DNA of 64,000 nucleotides from Anderseniella sp963700885 (lineage in GTDB: Bacteria > Pseudomonadota > Alphaproteobacteria > Rhizobiales > Aestuariivirgaceae). Made by a program: the position numbers and the translations under genes. Location of the stretch: assembly GCA_963700885.1 (NCBI GenBank), contig CAVOZJ010000038.1, positions 186,001 to 250,000 on the forward strand, in the 5' to 3' direction. Below are positions 53,874 through 62,307 of this stretch, piece by piece. Position 1 is the stretch's first letter; the number at the start of each line of letters is the position of its first letter. The notes beneath the pieces were generated by a model. The model was given only the letters and a program-made list of their open reading frames with translations, was not told the DNA's origin and ran no database searches.

Positions 53874-54712
53874 TGCAAAACCGTTCCGTGTTTCTGCTGT
53901 CGATACTGTGTTTCGGATTCGCCTTCCTGTATGTGCCCATACTGATCATGATGGCCTATTCGTTCAATTCCTCCAGGCTGGTAACCGTATGGGGAGGATT
54001 TTCAACGGAGTGGTACGGCAAGCTGCTGGAAAACGACCAGGTTATCAACGCAGCACTCCTGTCCCTGAAAATTGCTGTTGTTTCGGCAAGTTTTGCAACC
54101 ATTCTTGGAACTTTGGCTGGTCTGACGCTTGCGAGACTGGGCCGCTTCAAGGGCCGCACATTGTTCTCGGGCATGATTTCAGCACCACTGATCATGCCTG
54201 ATGTTATTACAGGTCTTTCCCTTTTGCTGTTGTTTGTCAGTCTTGAAACGCTGATCGGGTGGCCAACCGGGCGGGGCGCTACCACTGTGACGCTGGCGCA
54301 CATAACATTCTCCATGGCATATGTGGCGGTAATCATTCAGTCACGCCTGACATCCATGGACAACTCGGTGGAAGAGGCTGCCATGGATCTGGGATCCACG
54401 CCCTTGCGGGTGTTGTGGGACATAACCCTGCCGATTATTGCACCTGCCATGGTGTCTGGATGGCTGCTGGCGTTCACCCTGTCGCTGGATGATCTGGTGA
54501 TTGCCAGTTTCACCAATGGTCCGGGGTCGACCACGTTGCCGATGCTGATTTTCTCCAAGGTCAAGCTGGGCGTGACGCCTGATATCAACGCACTTGCCAC
54601 GATAATCGTGGGTGTCGTGACGCTGGGTGTTGCGGTTGCCGGGTTCCTGATGTTCAGGGCTGAAAAACAGCGAAACCGCGACGTGCAGGCCGCAATTGCC
54701 GGCAACAAGTAA
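53873..54712 (+). CDS. potI: Polyamine-type ABC transporter permease (PotI/PotC-like)
   Basis: A 279-residue protein, six helices, starting at the ATG at 53873 that overlaps the end of potH. Family marks: Y-S-F-N-S-S-R at the first loop, W-Y-G-K-L-L-E-N, and the EAA loop E-E-A-A-M-D-L-G-S-T-P-L-R-V-L-W. Pairs with PotH to form the membrane channel. Confidence 0.92.
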   Translation: MQNRSVFLLSILCFGFAFLYVPILIMMAYSFNSSRLVTVWGGFSTEWYGKLLENDQVINAALLSLKIAVVSASFATILGTLAGLTLARLGRFKGRTLFSGMISAPLIMPDVITGLSLLLLFVSLETLIGWPTGRGATTVTLAHITFSMAYVAVIIQSRLTSMDNSVEEAAMDLGSTPLRVLWDITLPIIAPAMVSGWLLAFTLSLDDLVIASFTNGPGSTTLPMLIFSKVKLGVTPDINALATIIVGVVTLGVAVAGFLMFRAEKQRNRDVQAAIAGNK

Positions 54713-54948
54713 GTTGGGTCAGGAAGCGGCACTGCGCCAGTCAAACTGCAATCAATGGTGGTGACCATCTCGTCGGTCCTGCCGATCAACAAGTCTCTGC
54801 TCCGGTTCTCAAATCCGGAACACGCGGGCGCCAGCCACGCCACTCAACCAACAATTTTGCAACCCAGCCCGGCAGCATCCGGTCTTGCGCCCCTGGGTTG
54901 AATGGTGAAAATCCGGCATTGCATAATTTCCTCCCGCAAAGCACTTTC

Positions 54949-55342
54949 ATGACAACGGCAAAACAGGAGTTCCTTGACGGTTTCAAACTGGTTCTACCCA
55001 TTCTGGTAGCGCCGATATCGTTTTCCTTTATTACCGGTGCAAAAAGTGTGCAAAAGGGCCTGTCGGCGTTTGAGGCCACATTGTTGAGCGGCGGCGCATT
55101 TGCCATGCAGGCAGCCGGGGCTGTTCTCCTGGTGCGGGCCGAACCTGGACCAGTTTCTGCAGCCGCGTTTGCAACAATGCCGGTTGCCGTGCTTATAGCT
55201 GCTGTTGCGCCAGCGGCATTCACCCACGGGATGCCGGAAGCGATTGCGGGTGCAACCGCCGTACCTGTGGGGAGCGCCCATGGCAGTTGTGATCGTGGTG
55301 GCGATGACTACTGTAGTAGCCATGCGGCACATCCTGGGTTAG
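54949..55342 (+). pseudogene. Decayed azlC-azlD chimera (internal deletion plus frameshift)
   Basis: From the ATG at 54949 the first 57 residues match the N-terminus of the intact AzlC that follows (D-G-F-K-L-V-L-P-I-L-V-A against A-G-A-V-A-I-I-P-V-L-V-A). The next part matches the second half of AzlD (M-P-V-A-V-L-I-A-A-V-A-P-A-A-F). A +1 shift near 55264 then restores A-P-M-A-V-V-I-V-V-A-M-T-T-V-V and the end of AzlD with TAG at 55340-55342. Thus most of azlC and the start of azlD are deleted. It lies directly before intact azlCD and is probably the remains of another azlCD pair. Confidence 0.75.
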
Positions 55343-55347
55343 GCGCA

Positions 55348-56064
55348 ATGGGTACAAGAACGCAGGAGTTTTCAGCCGGCGCAGTTGCCATCATTCCGGT
55401 ACTTGTTGCAACGATTCCAATAGCCCTGCTGTTTGGTACGCTGGCGGCTGCAAAGGGCCTGTCGCCGTTTGAAATCTGGCTGATGAGCGCGACCGTGTTT
55501 GCCGGTGCCCTGCAATTCGTTGCAATTGACCAGTGGGCTGACCCGGCTCCGCTCGGTTTGCTTGTGTTCACGGCACTTGTAGTGAACGTTCGCCATGTCC
55601 TTATGGCCGCCAGCATTGGCCGGTCGATGGCTGGCTTCAGCGGCCCGGCCCGGTATGCTGCGATGTTTGTTCTCACCGATGAAGGCTGGGCATTTAGCGA
55701 ACGTCGTGTCCGGTCGGGCACCTTGACGCCAGCCTATTACTTCGGCATTGGCGTCAGCATGTGGCTGGCATGGACGACATTTTCATTGCTAGGGGCGATC
55801 GTTGGCCGGGGACTTGGTGATCCCGCTGCGTACGGATTCGACTTTGCATTTTCCGCGGTGTTTATCTGCATTCTTGTTGGCTTCTGGAGCAATTGGCGAA
55901 CTGGTTGTATTTTGCTTGCAAGCGGCGTGGTTTCGGCGCTGGTTTATCTGACCGTTCCCGGTGCCTGGTACATCCTGGCAGGCGCATTTGCTGGCGTTGG
56001 AGTGGCGGCGGCTCTTCATGCCGAAAGCGACAATCACAACCCGGACGGAATCATGCCATCATGA
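55348..56064 (+). CDS. azlC: AzlC-family branched-chain amino-acid exporter, large subunit
   Basis: A 238-residue protein from the ATG at 55348; the open frame extends upstream into the azlC-azlD remnant, which would otherwise look like a 388-residue fusion. Features: I-P-I-A-L-L-F-G-T-L-A, G-A-L-Q-F-V-A-I-D, V-V-N-V-R-H-V-L-M-A-A-S and T-D-E-G-W-A-F, all usual in AzlC. AzlC with AzlD exports branched-chain amino acids or analogues. The azlD start overlaps its stop. Confidence 0.87.
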   Translation: MGTRTQEFSAGAVAIIPVLVATIPIALLFGTLAAAKGLSPFEIWLMSATVFAGALQFVAIDQWADPAPLGLLVFTALVVNVRHVLMAASIGRSMAGFSGPARYAAMFVLTDEGWAFSERRVRSGTLTPAYYFGIGVSMWLAWTTFSLLGAIVGRGLGDPAAYGFDFAFSAVFICILVGFWSNWRTGCILLASGVVSALVYLTVPGAWYILAGAFAGVGVAAALHAESDNHNPDGIMPS

Positions 56065-56363
56065 GCCTGGACACCAATACACTGATCGCCATTGCCGGCA
56101 TGGCTGTTGCGACTTACCTGACCCGCATTGCCGGTCTGTGGTTGCTTCAGCTTGCAAATGTCGAGGGCAGGGCCCGTTCGGCCATGGATGCCCTGCCGCC
56201 AGCTGTCTTGATGGCCGTCATCGCGCCTGCAGTCCTGGCGACGGGCCTAGCAGAAACAATTGCTGCCGGCATTACTGTCCTGGCTGCATTCCGGTTGCCA
56301 TTGCTGGTGGCGGTTGCAACCGGTGTGGCCAGCGTGGTCGCGCTACGGGCACTTATCGGGTGA
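56061..56363 (+). CDS. azlD: AzlD-family exporter small subunit
   Basis: A 100-residue membrane protein starting in the azlC stop (ATGA). T-Y-L-T-R-I-A-G near residue 18 and L-P-P-A-V-L-M-A-V-I-A-P-A are AzlD landmarks; four hydrophobic helices. Its 3' end overlaps by 11 bp the 3' end of the convergent aminopeptidase gene. Confidence 0.87.
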   Translation: MSLDTNTLIAIAGMAVATYLTRIAGLWLLQLANVEGRARSAMDALPPAVLMAVIAPAVLATGLAETIAAGITVLAAFRLPLLVAVATGVASVVALRALIG

Positions 56364-58179
56364 CGGCAGCGCAGGCTGCCTGCAGCCAGGCCTGATCCTC
56401 GTGATTTTCCAGTCGCGGCGCAATCTTCTTCAATACCCGGGCATGGTAATCGTTGAGCCAGTCAAGTTCGGCATCTGTCATGATGGCAGGTTCGACAAGA
56501 TTGCGGTCTATGGGGGTGTATGTCAGCGTTTCGAACCAGTGCATGGGGCGCTCGCCGCCTTCAACGGGTTCGGCCTCACGCACAATCAGCAGGTTCTCGA
56601 TGCGGATGCCATAGTCACCTGCCTTGTAGTAGCCGGGTTCATTTGACATGATCATACCCGGCTGCAGCACGGTCCTGTCAGCTTTTGAGAACCGCTGAGG
56701 GCCTTCGTGCACCGACAGGTAACTGCCGACGCCATGGCCGGTACCATGATCAAAGTCGAGACCGGCCTCCCAGAGCGGCGACCGGGCCAGCGGATCGAGA
56801 TGACCACCGGTGGTGCCGGAGGGAAACCTGGCGCGAGACAGGTTGATCATGCCTTTCAGCACCCGGGTGAACCGATCCTTCATTTCAGGCGTTGGTGTGC
56901 CTGCTATGATTGTGCGGGTGATATCAGTTGTGCCATCCACATACTGCGCGCCGGAATCCACAAGGTAAATGCGGTCCTTCTCAATCGGCCGGTTGCTGGT
57001 TTCAGATACCCGGTAGTGGGGAATCGCCGCATGCGGACCGGCACCGGATATTGTGTCAAACGACAGGTCCCGCAACTCTCCGGTTTCAGCACGCAGTGTT
57101 TCCAGTTTCCGGGCAGCCTGTATTTCGTCGAGCTGGCCGGAAGGGGCGTTTGTATCCAGCCAGCGCAGAAACCGGGCCATGGGAACTGCATCGCGCAGGT
57201 GGGCTGCCCGGGCGCCTTCGAGCTCAGCATGATTTTTGGCAGCTCGTGGCAGAGTACAGGGACTTTCGTGATGGCTGACCGTTGCACCAGCCTGCATGAA
57301 TGCGCGCCGGAATGCATCGACGACCCATTCAAAATCAAGTTCAACGGTCGCTCCGGCCGAGCCCAGAGCCTGCAGCGCTTCCATCATCTGTTTCGGTGCC
57401 GCAAAGCGCACACTGGCCCGGCTCAACGTTTCGCGGGCGCCTTCTTCTACCCTGGCCGGGTCCAGAAACAGGTCGGCGGAACCGTCATCATGAACGACGG
57501 CAAAAGCCAGCACAGCGGGCGTATGCGGTATGTCACAACCACGCAGATTGAACAGCCAGGCAACCGCGTCGGTTTGGGTCAACACGCAGGCCTTGGCTCC
57601 ACGCTGCGCCAATCCTTCGGAAATATCGCGCAATTTATCAGCGCTGGACATACCGGCAAACTGCAAAGGTTGCTGAACAACCGGATTTGCAGGGGCAGGC
57701 GGCTGGTCATGCCAGATTGCATCAATGGGATTGCTGTCGAGCGCGACCAGTTCGGCTCCTGCCTCCTTGCATGCCGCCTCGAAACGGCTTGCCTCCCGGA
57801 TTGTCAGCAGCCAAGGGTCAAAACCCAGTTTGCCGCCTTTTTGGATGTTCCGGGTCACCCAGGCATGCGGGGTATTTTCGGGGACCTGCAGCGGCGTTAC
57901 GAGATCAAGGTCAACCTGGTCGCGCACCTGCAGCGTGTATCTACCGTCAACGAATATCGCGGCTTCAGATTTCAGGATTACAGCGATTCCGGCAGAGCCT
58001 GAAAATCCCGTCAGCCAGTGCAGGCGTTCAGCACAGGCAGGAACATATTCTCCCTGAAACTCGTCAGCTCGCGAGACAACAAACCCGTCGATCTGCAGGG
58101 CTTGGAACCGGGATCGAAGATCTGCAATGCGGGCTGGGGTGAGGTGGCGCTGGTTGGTATCGGCAAAATTCTGAAACAT
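56353..58179 (-). CDS. Aminopeptidase P family protein (M24B, Xaa-Pro aminopeptidase)
   Basis: A 608-residue protein with two creatinase-like N-terminal domains and a pita-bread metallopeptidase domain. Metal ligands are visible: V-D-S-G-A-Q-Y-V-D-G-T-T-D-I-T-R (two Asp), G-T-G-H-G-V-G (His), M-I-S-N-E-P-G-like S-N-E-P-G-Y-Y (Glu) and R-I-E-N-L (Glu). The three-domain length matches the larger, eukaryote-like aminopeptidase P. Removes N-terminal residues before proline; cytoplasmic (no signal peptide). Confidence 0.9.
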   Translation of the reverse strand: MFQNFADTNQRHLTPARIADLRSRFQALQIDGFVVSRADEFQGEYVPACAERLHWLTGFSGSAGIAVILKSEAAIFVDGRYTLQVRDQVDLDLVTPLQVPENTPHAWVTRNIQKGGKLGFDPWLLTIREASRFEAACKEAGAELVALDSNPIDAIWHDQPPAPANPVVQQPLQFAGMSSADKLRDISEGLAQRGAKACVLTQTDAVAWLFNLRGCDIPHTPAVLAFAVVHDDGSADLFLDPARVEEGARETLSRASVRFAAPKQMMEALQALGSAGATVELDFEWVVDAFRRAFMQAGATVSHHESPCTLPRAAKNHAELEGARAAHLRDAVPMARFLRWLDTNAPSGQLDEIQAARKLETLRAETGELRDLSFDTISGAGPHAAIPHYRVSETSNRPIEKDRIYLVDSGAQYVDGTTDITRTIIAGTPTPEMKDRFTRVLKGMINLSRARFPSGTTGGHLDPLARSPLWEAGLDFDHGTGHGVGSYLSVHEGPQRFSKADRTVLQPGMIMSNEPGYYKAGDYGIRIENLLIVREAEPVEGGERPMHWFETLTYTPIDRNLVEPAIMTDAELDWLNDYHARVLKKIAPRLENHEDQAWLQAACAAVTR

Positions 58180-58625
58180 CGTATCAGACTAGCGAAGACT
58201 GGGCGTATGGGCAATGGATTGGGGGCATTGATTCCGTGACTTCAATCCATTGTGCGTTGCAGCAAATGCATCCGTATGAGATTTCATGAGCTGCCTTGTT
58301 TTCATGCAGGAGGCCAACTTTGACGGCACATGATCTGCCCTCCATAGCAGAGATACAAGGCAGCGTGGACCAGAGACTAGACTATTTATACAACATATTG
58401 TTTTTATGTGATTAATCTTAATATCTTCGAAGGTTAAAAGTTTGTGAATTTCGATATGCGCGGCGCGCATATCTGGGATATCAAAACAACCATGGTCAAA
58501 ATTGATGCAATCGCCATATACGGGTTACACCAATTGTGCGGCGCAATAAATTACGCACATGAGTTTAGTCGGCACCGTGCTTCATATCATGAATAGCGGT
58601 GTCATTTTGAAAATGGAGAAATGAA
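58180..58625. other. AT-rich intergenic stretch upstream of the DUF1127 gene
   Basis: About 445 bp between divergent genes. No supported gene is found; frames present lack any recognisable motif. The section near 58380-58440 is strikingly A/T rich compared with its surroundings and is followed by the palindrome at 58453. It likely holds the promoters of both flanking genes. Confidence 0.5.
58453..58473. promoter_or_regulatory. Inverted repeat upstream of the DUF1127 gene
   Basis: GATATGCGC and GCGCATATC are perfect arms around GGC, about 150 bp before the DUF1127 start. Possible operator; the binding factor is unknown. Confidence 0.45.
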
Positions 58626-58835
58626 ATGGTCGTCGTCGTTGCAAACCGTGCAGTCGAAATGCGCGATGGAGCCAGTCTCGACTTTGTTGGGCAGCTGAGC
58701 CGTATCGCCAACTACGTGAAAACCTATGCACATCGTCGCCGGGTACAGGTTCGCCTCGAAAGTCTTGATGACAGAATGCTTGCAGACATTGGTCTGGAGC
58801 GCGCTGACATCCGGGCACATGTCTGGGGCCGCTAA
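58626..58835 (+). CDS. DUF1127 small basic protein
   Basis: A 69-residue protein whose last 45 residues match DUF1127: R-R-V-Q-V-R-L-E-S-L-D-D-R-M-L-A-D-I-G-L-E-R-A-D-I. Arginine-rich DUF1127 proteins are common in alphaproteobacteria, often stress-induced; some act as RNA-binding partners (CcaF1 in Rhodobacter). It is monocistronic, with a strong terminator 40 nt downstream. Confidence 0.85.
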   Translation: MVVVVANRAVEMRDGASLDFVGQLSRIANYVKTYAHRRRVQVRLESLDDRMLADIGLERADIRAHVWGR

Positions 58836-58876
58836 GTCAATAGCGTTTCTGTATCTTTAAAAGACCCAGGTTTCAG

Positions 58877-58908
58877 GAGGGATGGTTCAGGCCATCCCTC
58901 TTTGCTTT
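58877..58908 (+). terminator. Intrinsic terminator of the DUF1127 gene
   Basis: GAGGGATGG (58877-58885) pairs with CCATCCCTC (58892-58900) around TTCAGG, followed by TTTGCTTT. Confidence 0.8.
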
Positions 58909-58914
58909 ATCGCA

Positions 58915-59278
58915 AGATCAGTATGGTTTATACCAAAGAAAGTAATTATTGACCCATTTGACCGATTTTTCGCGTTTGCCGGCGAGGCATGCTTCACGCC
59001 GTGGTCCGGCAGACCACAAGTGGAGCATAACGAAGTCCGGTGATCGCGAAAAATCGGCCGTCGGTGGGCCAAATCCGCCCATCTGCTGCGTTGCGCCGCT
59101 TGCCCGATGCACCGCATCGCGCTGCGCACCGCGCCTGCCAGAGTGGCCGGATTTGACTCCATCAAAAGGGTCAATAATTACTTCCTTTGGTATTATTATA
59201 CTATCAACCAAAAGCCACAAAGCTGACCGCTTCCAAAGTGCTTGCGCGACAAGGGTTCAAGACAACCCAAGTTGCGCC
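58915..59278 (+). repeat. Family A repeat copy 6, split by a family B insertion
   Basis: The family A left end AGATCAGTATGGTTT is at 58915-58929; the rest (T-A-T-C-A-A-C-C-A-A-A-A-G-C-C-A-C-A-A-A and on, through a hairpin at GGGTTCAAGACAACCC) resumes at about 59202. The 272 bp between are a different palindromic element. Joined, the two halves match copy 5 over hairpin 1 and linker. The far end forms the 3' end of prmA on the other strand. Confidence 0.82.
58929..59200. repeat. Family B palindromic element inserted in a family A repeat
   Basis: About 272 bp bounded by inverted repeats: ATACCAAAGAAAGTAATTAT on the left against ATACCAAAGGAAGTAATTAT read on the minus strand from the right, both continuing TGACCC. 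Inside are two further hairpins, one with GACCGATTTTTCGCG/CGCGAAAAATCGG arms (near 58960 and 59044) and one with CCAAATCCG/CGGATTTG-type arms (59070 and 59150). No gene is inside, so it is non-autonomous. Related to the element at 3.2 kb. Confidence 0.8.
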
Positions 59279-60144
59279 AATGTCAGTGTCGCCCAATTGT
59301 CATCGATCAGCATGTCGGCAATGCTCAAGCCATGGGCAAGATACGCCGCGCGTACCATGCGTACCTGGTCCCCTGTCAGTCCCGACAAAATCACCCTGCC
59401 ATCCAGGCTGAGTGCCTTGGCGATGGCGGGTGCGAGTGAGATCAGGGGCCGTGCCAGAATATTTGCCAGTATCAGGTCGTAGGGCGCGTGAGCCGCAATT
59501 GCCGGATGCTGCAGTCCGGTGGCCGTTATGCACCTTATCAGGGGTGCGGTTTCATTCAAACGGGCATTGTTCCGGGTAACCGACACAGCGTCGAAATCAA
59601 TATCACTGGCAATGACCCTGGCACCGGTCAACCTGCATGCCGCGATAGCCAGCACACCGGAACCACAACCGACATCCAGGCAGTTTTGAGGTTTGTATGA
59701 CCGCAATACCTTCTGCAGGGCAAGCAGGCACCCACGCGTGGTGTTGTGGTGACCGGTCCCGAAGGCAAGGCCGGCATCTATCTCAATATTGATGGCTGCC
59801 GCGCGGCGAAGATGGCGATCATGGCTGCCATGCACGAACACGCGCCCGGCAACAACTGGTGCGAGGCCCGCAAGACTTTCCCGAACCCAGTCCTTTTGCG
59901 GTATTTCGTTGATGCTCAGGCTGCCAATGTCGAGGCCTGCCCGTTGCATGACCTGCCTGATGCCGGCATTTACAGGTTTATCAGCATAGATCGCCTCAAC
60001 CTGCCACAAGTCGCAGGCCTCGTCGGTTTCAACCATGCTGACTGCAAGTGCCTCGGGCCACGGACAAGCCTCCAGTGCATCCGACAGCCGGATGGCGTCC
60101 GGTCTCGCCAGATCTGCCGACGTCAGGATGAATTGCCGGCTCAT
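59257..60144 (-). CDS. prmA: Ribosomal protein L11 methyltransferase
   Basis: A 295-residue protein. SAM motif C-L-D-V-G-C-G-S-G-V-L-A-I-A-A, A-S-D-I-D-F-D-A-V-S-V-T, and L-I-L-A-N-I-L-A-R-P-L are as in PrmA, with an N-terminal L11-binding domain and F-G-T-G-H-H-N-T-T before motif I. Its last codons and TGA stop (59257-59259) are made of the outer part of hairpin 2 of a family A repeat, so the natural C-terminus has been replaced or trimmed by the repeat. Confidence 0.9.
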   Translation of the reverse strand: MSRQFILTSADLARPDAIRLSDALEACPWPEALAVSMVETDEACDLWQVEAIYADKPVNAGIRQVMQRAGLDIGSLSINEIPQKDWVRESLAGLAPVVAGRVFVHGSHDRHLRRAAAINIEIDAGLAFGTGHHNTTRGCLLALQKVLRSYKPQNCLDVGCGSGVLAIAACRLTGARVIASDIDFDAVSVTRNNARLNETAPLIRCITATGLQHPAIAAHAPYDLILANILARPLISLAPAIAKALSLDGRVILSGLTGDQVRMVRAAYLAHGLSIADMLIDDNWATLTLAQLGLS

Positions 60145-60530
60145 TTGCGAAAATCCATGGCGAGTTTGTCGACATAGGCCATCAGGTGGTCCAGATCGTT
60201 CATGGCGATAATGACGGGTGTTATACCGAGGGGAAATTCAGGTTTGGTGCGGAACTCCCGGATGATGACAAAACTCGGGTGCGGGCGAAGTGCATAGAAA
60301 ACCTCAAATTTGTGCCGCCAGTCGTCCGCTTTTGATTGAACCATGGCCTTGAAGGAAGGAGTTATGCCTATGCCCATGTTGTTCTGGCCGGGAATCACAT
60401 GACATCGGCGGCAATGTTCAATCGCAACATCTTCACCTTTTTTGGCGTCGCCGGCCCGGGCTAAGGCAGGGTAGGCGAGCAACAGCAGCATTGGAATGAT
60501 GATACGAAGCATACGGTGATTTAACGCCAC
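60141..60530 (-). CDS. Periplasmic c-type cytochrome, small
   Basis: A 129-residue protein with a signal peptide (M-L-R-I-I-I-P-M-L-L-L-L-A-Y, cut near A-R-A) and one haem site C-R-R-C-H near residue 40. A late M in V-I-I-A-M-N-D-L is the likely second iron ligand. Its start overlaps the end of the FAD monooxygenase gene and its end overlaps prmA, so all three are probably co-transcribed. Electron partner unknown. Confidence 0.82.
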   Translation of the reverse strand: MALNHRMLRIIIPMLLLLAYPALARAGDAKKGEDVAIEHCRRCHVIPGQNNMGIGITPSFKAMVQSKADDWRHKFEVFYALRPHPSFVIIREFRTKPEFPLGITPVIIAMNDLDHLMAYVDKLAMDFRK

Positions 60531-61624
60531 GTTGCCGGCAAGTCGAGACCTGCCAGGTTTTTCAACGCCTTTCGCCTCACTGGTCCGATTGACAGCGCAA
60601 GTGGCGCGAGGTGGTGGATCATGAAGTTGGTGATCGGTCCGCGTCTGGTCATGGCGCGGGTGTTCCCGCGCGTCTGGCTCAACACGGTGTGACCGGCGGC
60701 GCGCCTCAGTTTTGTGTACTGGGCTTGACCTCCTTCAGCAAGCAACCGCGCCAATGTGGCAGCGTCAGCCATGCCAAGATTCATGCCCATTCCCCCTGCG
60801 GGAGAGTGAATGTGGGCGGCATCGCCTGCCAGGAAAATGCAATCACGCTGGTAGGTTTCAACCTGCCGGTAACTGACGTGGAAAGTGGAAGTCCAGCCCA
60901 CTTCCTTGATATTTGCGCCGTAGGGCACGGCATCAAGTGCGTGGTCACGATTGCTGACCAGTCGTCCGAAACCTTCGCCCATGGGAATGAAGCCTACGAT
61001 ACCATCATCCAGAAGTTGGACGACGGCTGTATCAAATGGCCACGGCCAGTCATCGAGCGCAATATCAGCCAGTCCGAATTCCTGTGGTTCGCTTTCACCG
61101 TCAAAACGGATACCTGCCTGTTTGCGCACGACTGATCTGGATCCGTCTGCACCGATGATGGCCCTGGCGGCAAACTGGTGCGGTTTGTTTTGCCTGATCA
61201 AGGTGGCTGTCGCGCGATCCTGATTGCATTTATAGCTGTCCAGTCTAGTGCCATAGGCCAACCTGACACCGGTGCGTGTCAGTGCGTCGGTCAGTATCTG
61301 TTCGGTTTGTGATTGTGGCAGTGACAGGATGAAATTATAACGATGCGGTATGTCAGACAAAGCCAGTGACAGGATCACGCGACCGTTTTCGTGCACCACC
61401 AGGTTGCGGACCTTGTGTCCGGCCTCCAGCAGGTGCCCGGTTACGCCGGATGCCTCCAGCATTTCCAGGGTGGGGGCATGAACTGCGAGTGCGCGGCTTT
61501 CCGGGCTGGGCGCAAAGTCATCGTCGATTATGTGGACAGGGAGACCACGGCGCGTCATTTCCAGTGCTGCAGTCAGACCAACCGGGCCACCGCCAACAAT
61601 CAAATAGGGATCATGGTTCGACAT
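60521..61624 (-). CDS. FAD-dependent monooxygenase (PHBH/UbiH type)
   Basis: A 367-residue flavoprotein. N-terminal G-G-G-P-V-G-L-T-A-A-L FAD loop, the D-G motif in I-I-G-A-D-G-S-R-S-V-V-R, and the second FAD motif L-A-G-D-A-A-H-I-H-S-P-A-G-G-M-G-M-N-L-G-M. This is class A aromatic hydroxylase style, as in ubiquinone or phenol hydroxylation. Substrate unknown. Confidence 0.87.
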   Translation of the reverse strand: MSNHDPYLIVGGGPVGLTAALEMTRRGLPVHIIDDDFAPSPESRALAVHAPTLEMLEASGVTGHLLEAGHKVRNLVVHENGRVILSLALSDIPHRYNFILSLPQSQTEQILTDALTRTGVRLAYGTRLDSYKCNQDRATATLIRQNKPHQFAARAIIGADGSRSVVRKQAGIRFDGESEPQEFGLADIALDDWPWPFDTAVVQLLDDGIVGFIPMGEGFGRLVSNRDHALDAVPYGANIKEVGWTSTFHVSYRQVETYQRDCIFLAGDAAHIHSPAGGMGMNLGMADAATLARLLAEGGQAQYTKLRRAAGHTVLSQTRGNTRAMTRRGPITNFMIHHLAPLALSIGPVRRKALKNLAGLDLPATWR

Positions 61625-61858
61625 GGTTTGTACTCTACCCGCATGTGTCGCGACAGTGTGCGATGTATTGAGATCAAAGGCGTGCGTTCCAGCGGTTCAG
61701 GAATGAAGTCATGACACCGACAGAACCTCGTTCGCAAAGGATTGAACAGCACTGCGCTGCCAAATTGAAACTTTATGCACAGATGCCGCCAAATCGCCTT
61801 GAACACTTGCGAGGAATCTGCCGAAGTGAGTTGCACGCGTGTTGGCGGGGAAATTGAC

Positions 61859-62257
61859 ATGGCTGTTATGAAGAATCTTGTTGCAGGACTGTCGCTGGTC
61901 TGTCTGGTGGCTGTTCAACCGGTTTCATCCACCTTCGCGGCGGGCACCGAAGGGACGATTTACGATCCACAGATTCTCAAGCGGATGAAATTCACCGGCA
62001 AGCAGCTTTCAACCATCAAAGACATTCTCGACAAGTCCGAAGCGCGCATTGTCAAGATTTTTGCAAAGTACAAGATTAATCCAAAAGCCAAGCCGGACTT
62101 TGACCTGTTGCGGGCAGCGTCAGTGGAACTCCAGGCCGTGGAGTCGTGGGAGAAAAACCAGATGAAAGGGGTCCTGAGCAAGCACCAGTACGCCGATTAT
62201 CTTGAGATACAGCAGGCAACTGCCGCCGCCGTGATCAAGGCCACGCGCGAAGATTGA
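61859..62257 (+). CDS. Small secreted protein of unknown function
   Basis: About 132 residues from the ATG at 61859, with GGCGGGG upstream; the longer frame from 61775 is not needed. Signal peptide M-K-N-L-V-A-G-L-S-L-V-C-L-V-A-V cut near T-F-A-A. The mature part is helical and rich in lysine (K-F-T-G-K-Q-L-S-T-I-K-D-I-L-D-K). I do not recognise a family. Divergent from the FAD monooxygenase gene. Confidence 0.65.
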   Translation: MAVMKNLVAGLSLVCLVAVQPVSSTFAAGTEGTIYDPQILKRMKFTGKQLSTIKDILDKSEARIVKIFAKYKINPKAKPDFDLLRAASVELQAVESWEKNQMKGVLSKHQYADYLEIQQATAAAVIKATRED

Positions 62258-62287
62258 GGTTCGCGTGGAATATCCATGGGTCATCTG

Positions 62288-62307
62288 AATCCTTAAACCT
62301 GATCTAG
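62288..62307 (-). repeat. Family A end fragment at a gene stop codon
   Basis: On the minus strand CTAGATCAGGTTTAAGGATT follows the last codon of the next gene: the outer left end of family A (CTAGATCAGG) joined straight to its TTTA side, with the rest lost. The TAG is that gene's stop codon. Confidence 0.55.

Noticed and set aside
54898..56064. A single 388-residue AzlC protein
   Set aside because: The first 130 residues are an AzlC/AzlD chimera with a frameshift; the intact AzlC starts at 55348.
58189..58470. A 93-residue minus-strand frame before the DUF1127 gene
   Set aside because: No recognisable motif, no ribosome site, and it lies in an AT-rich control region.
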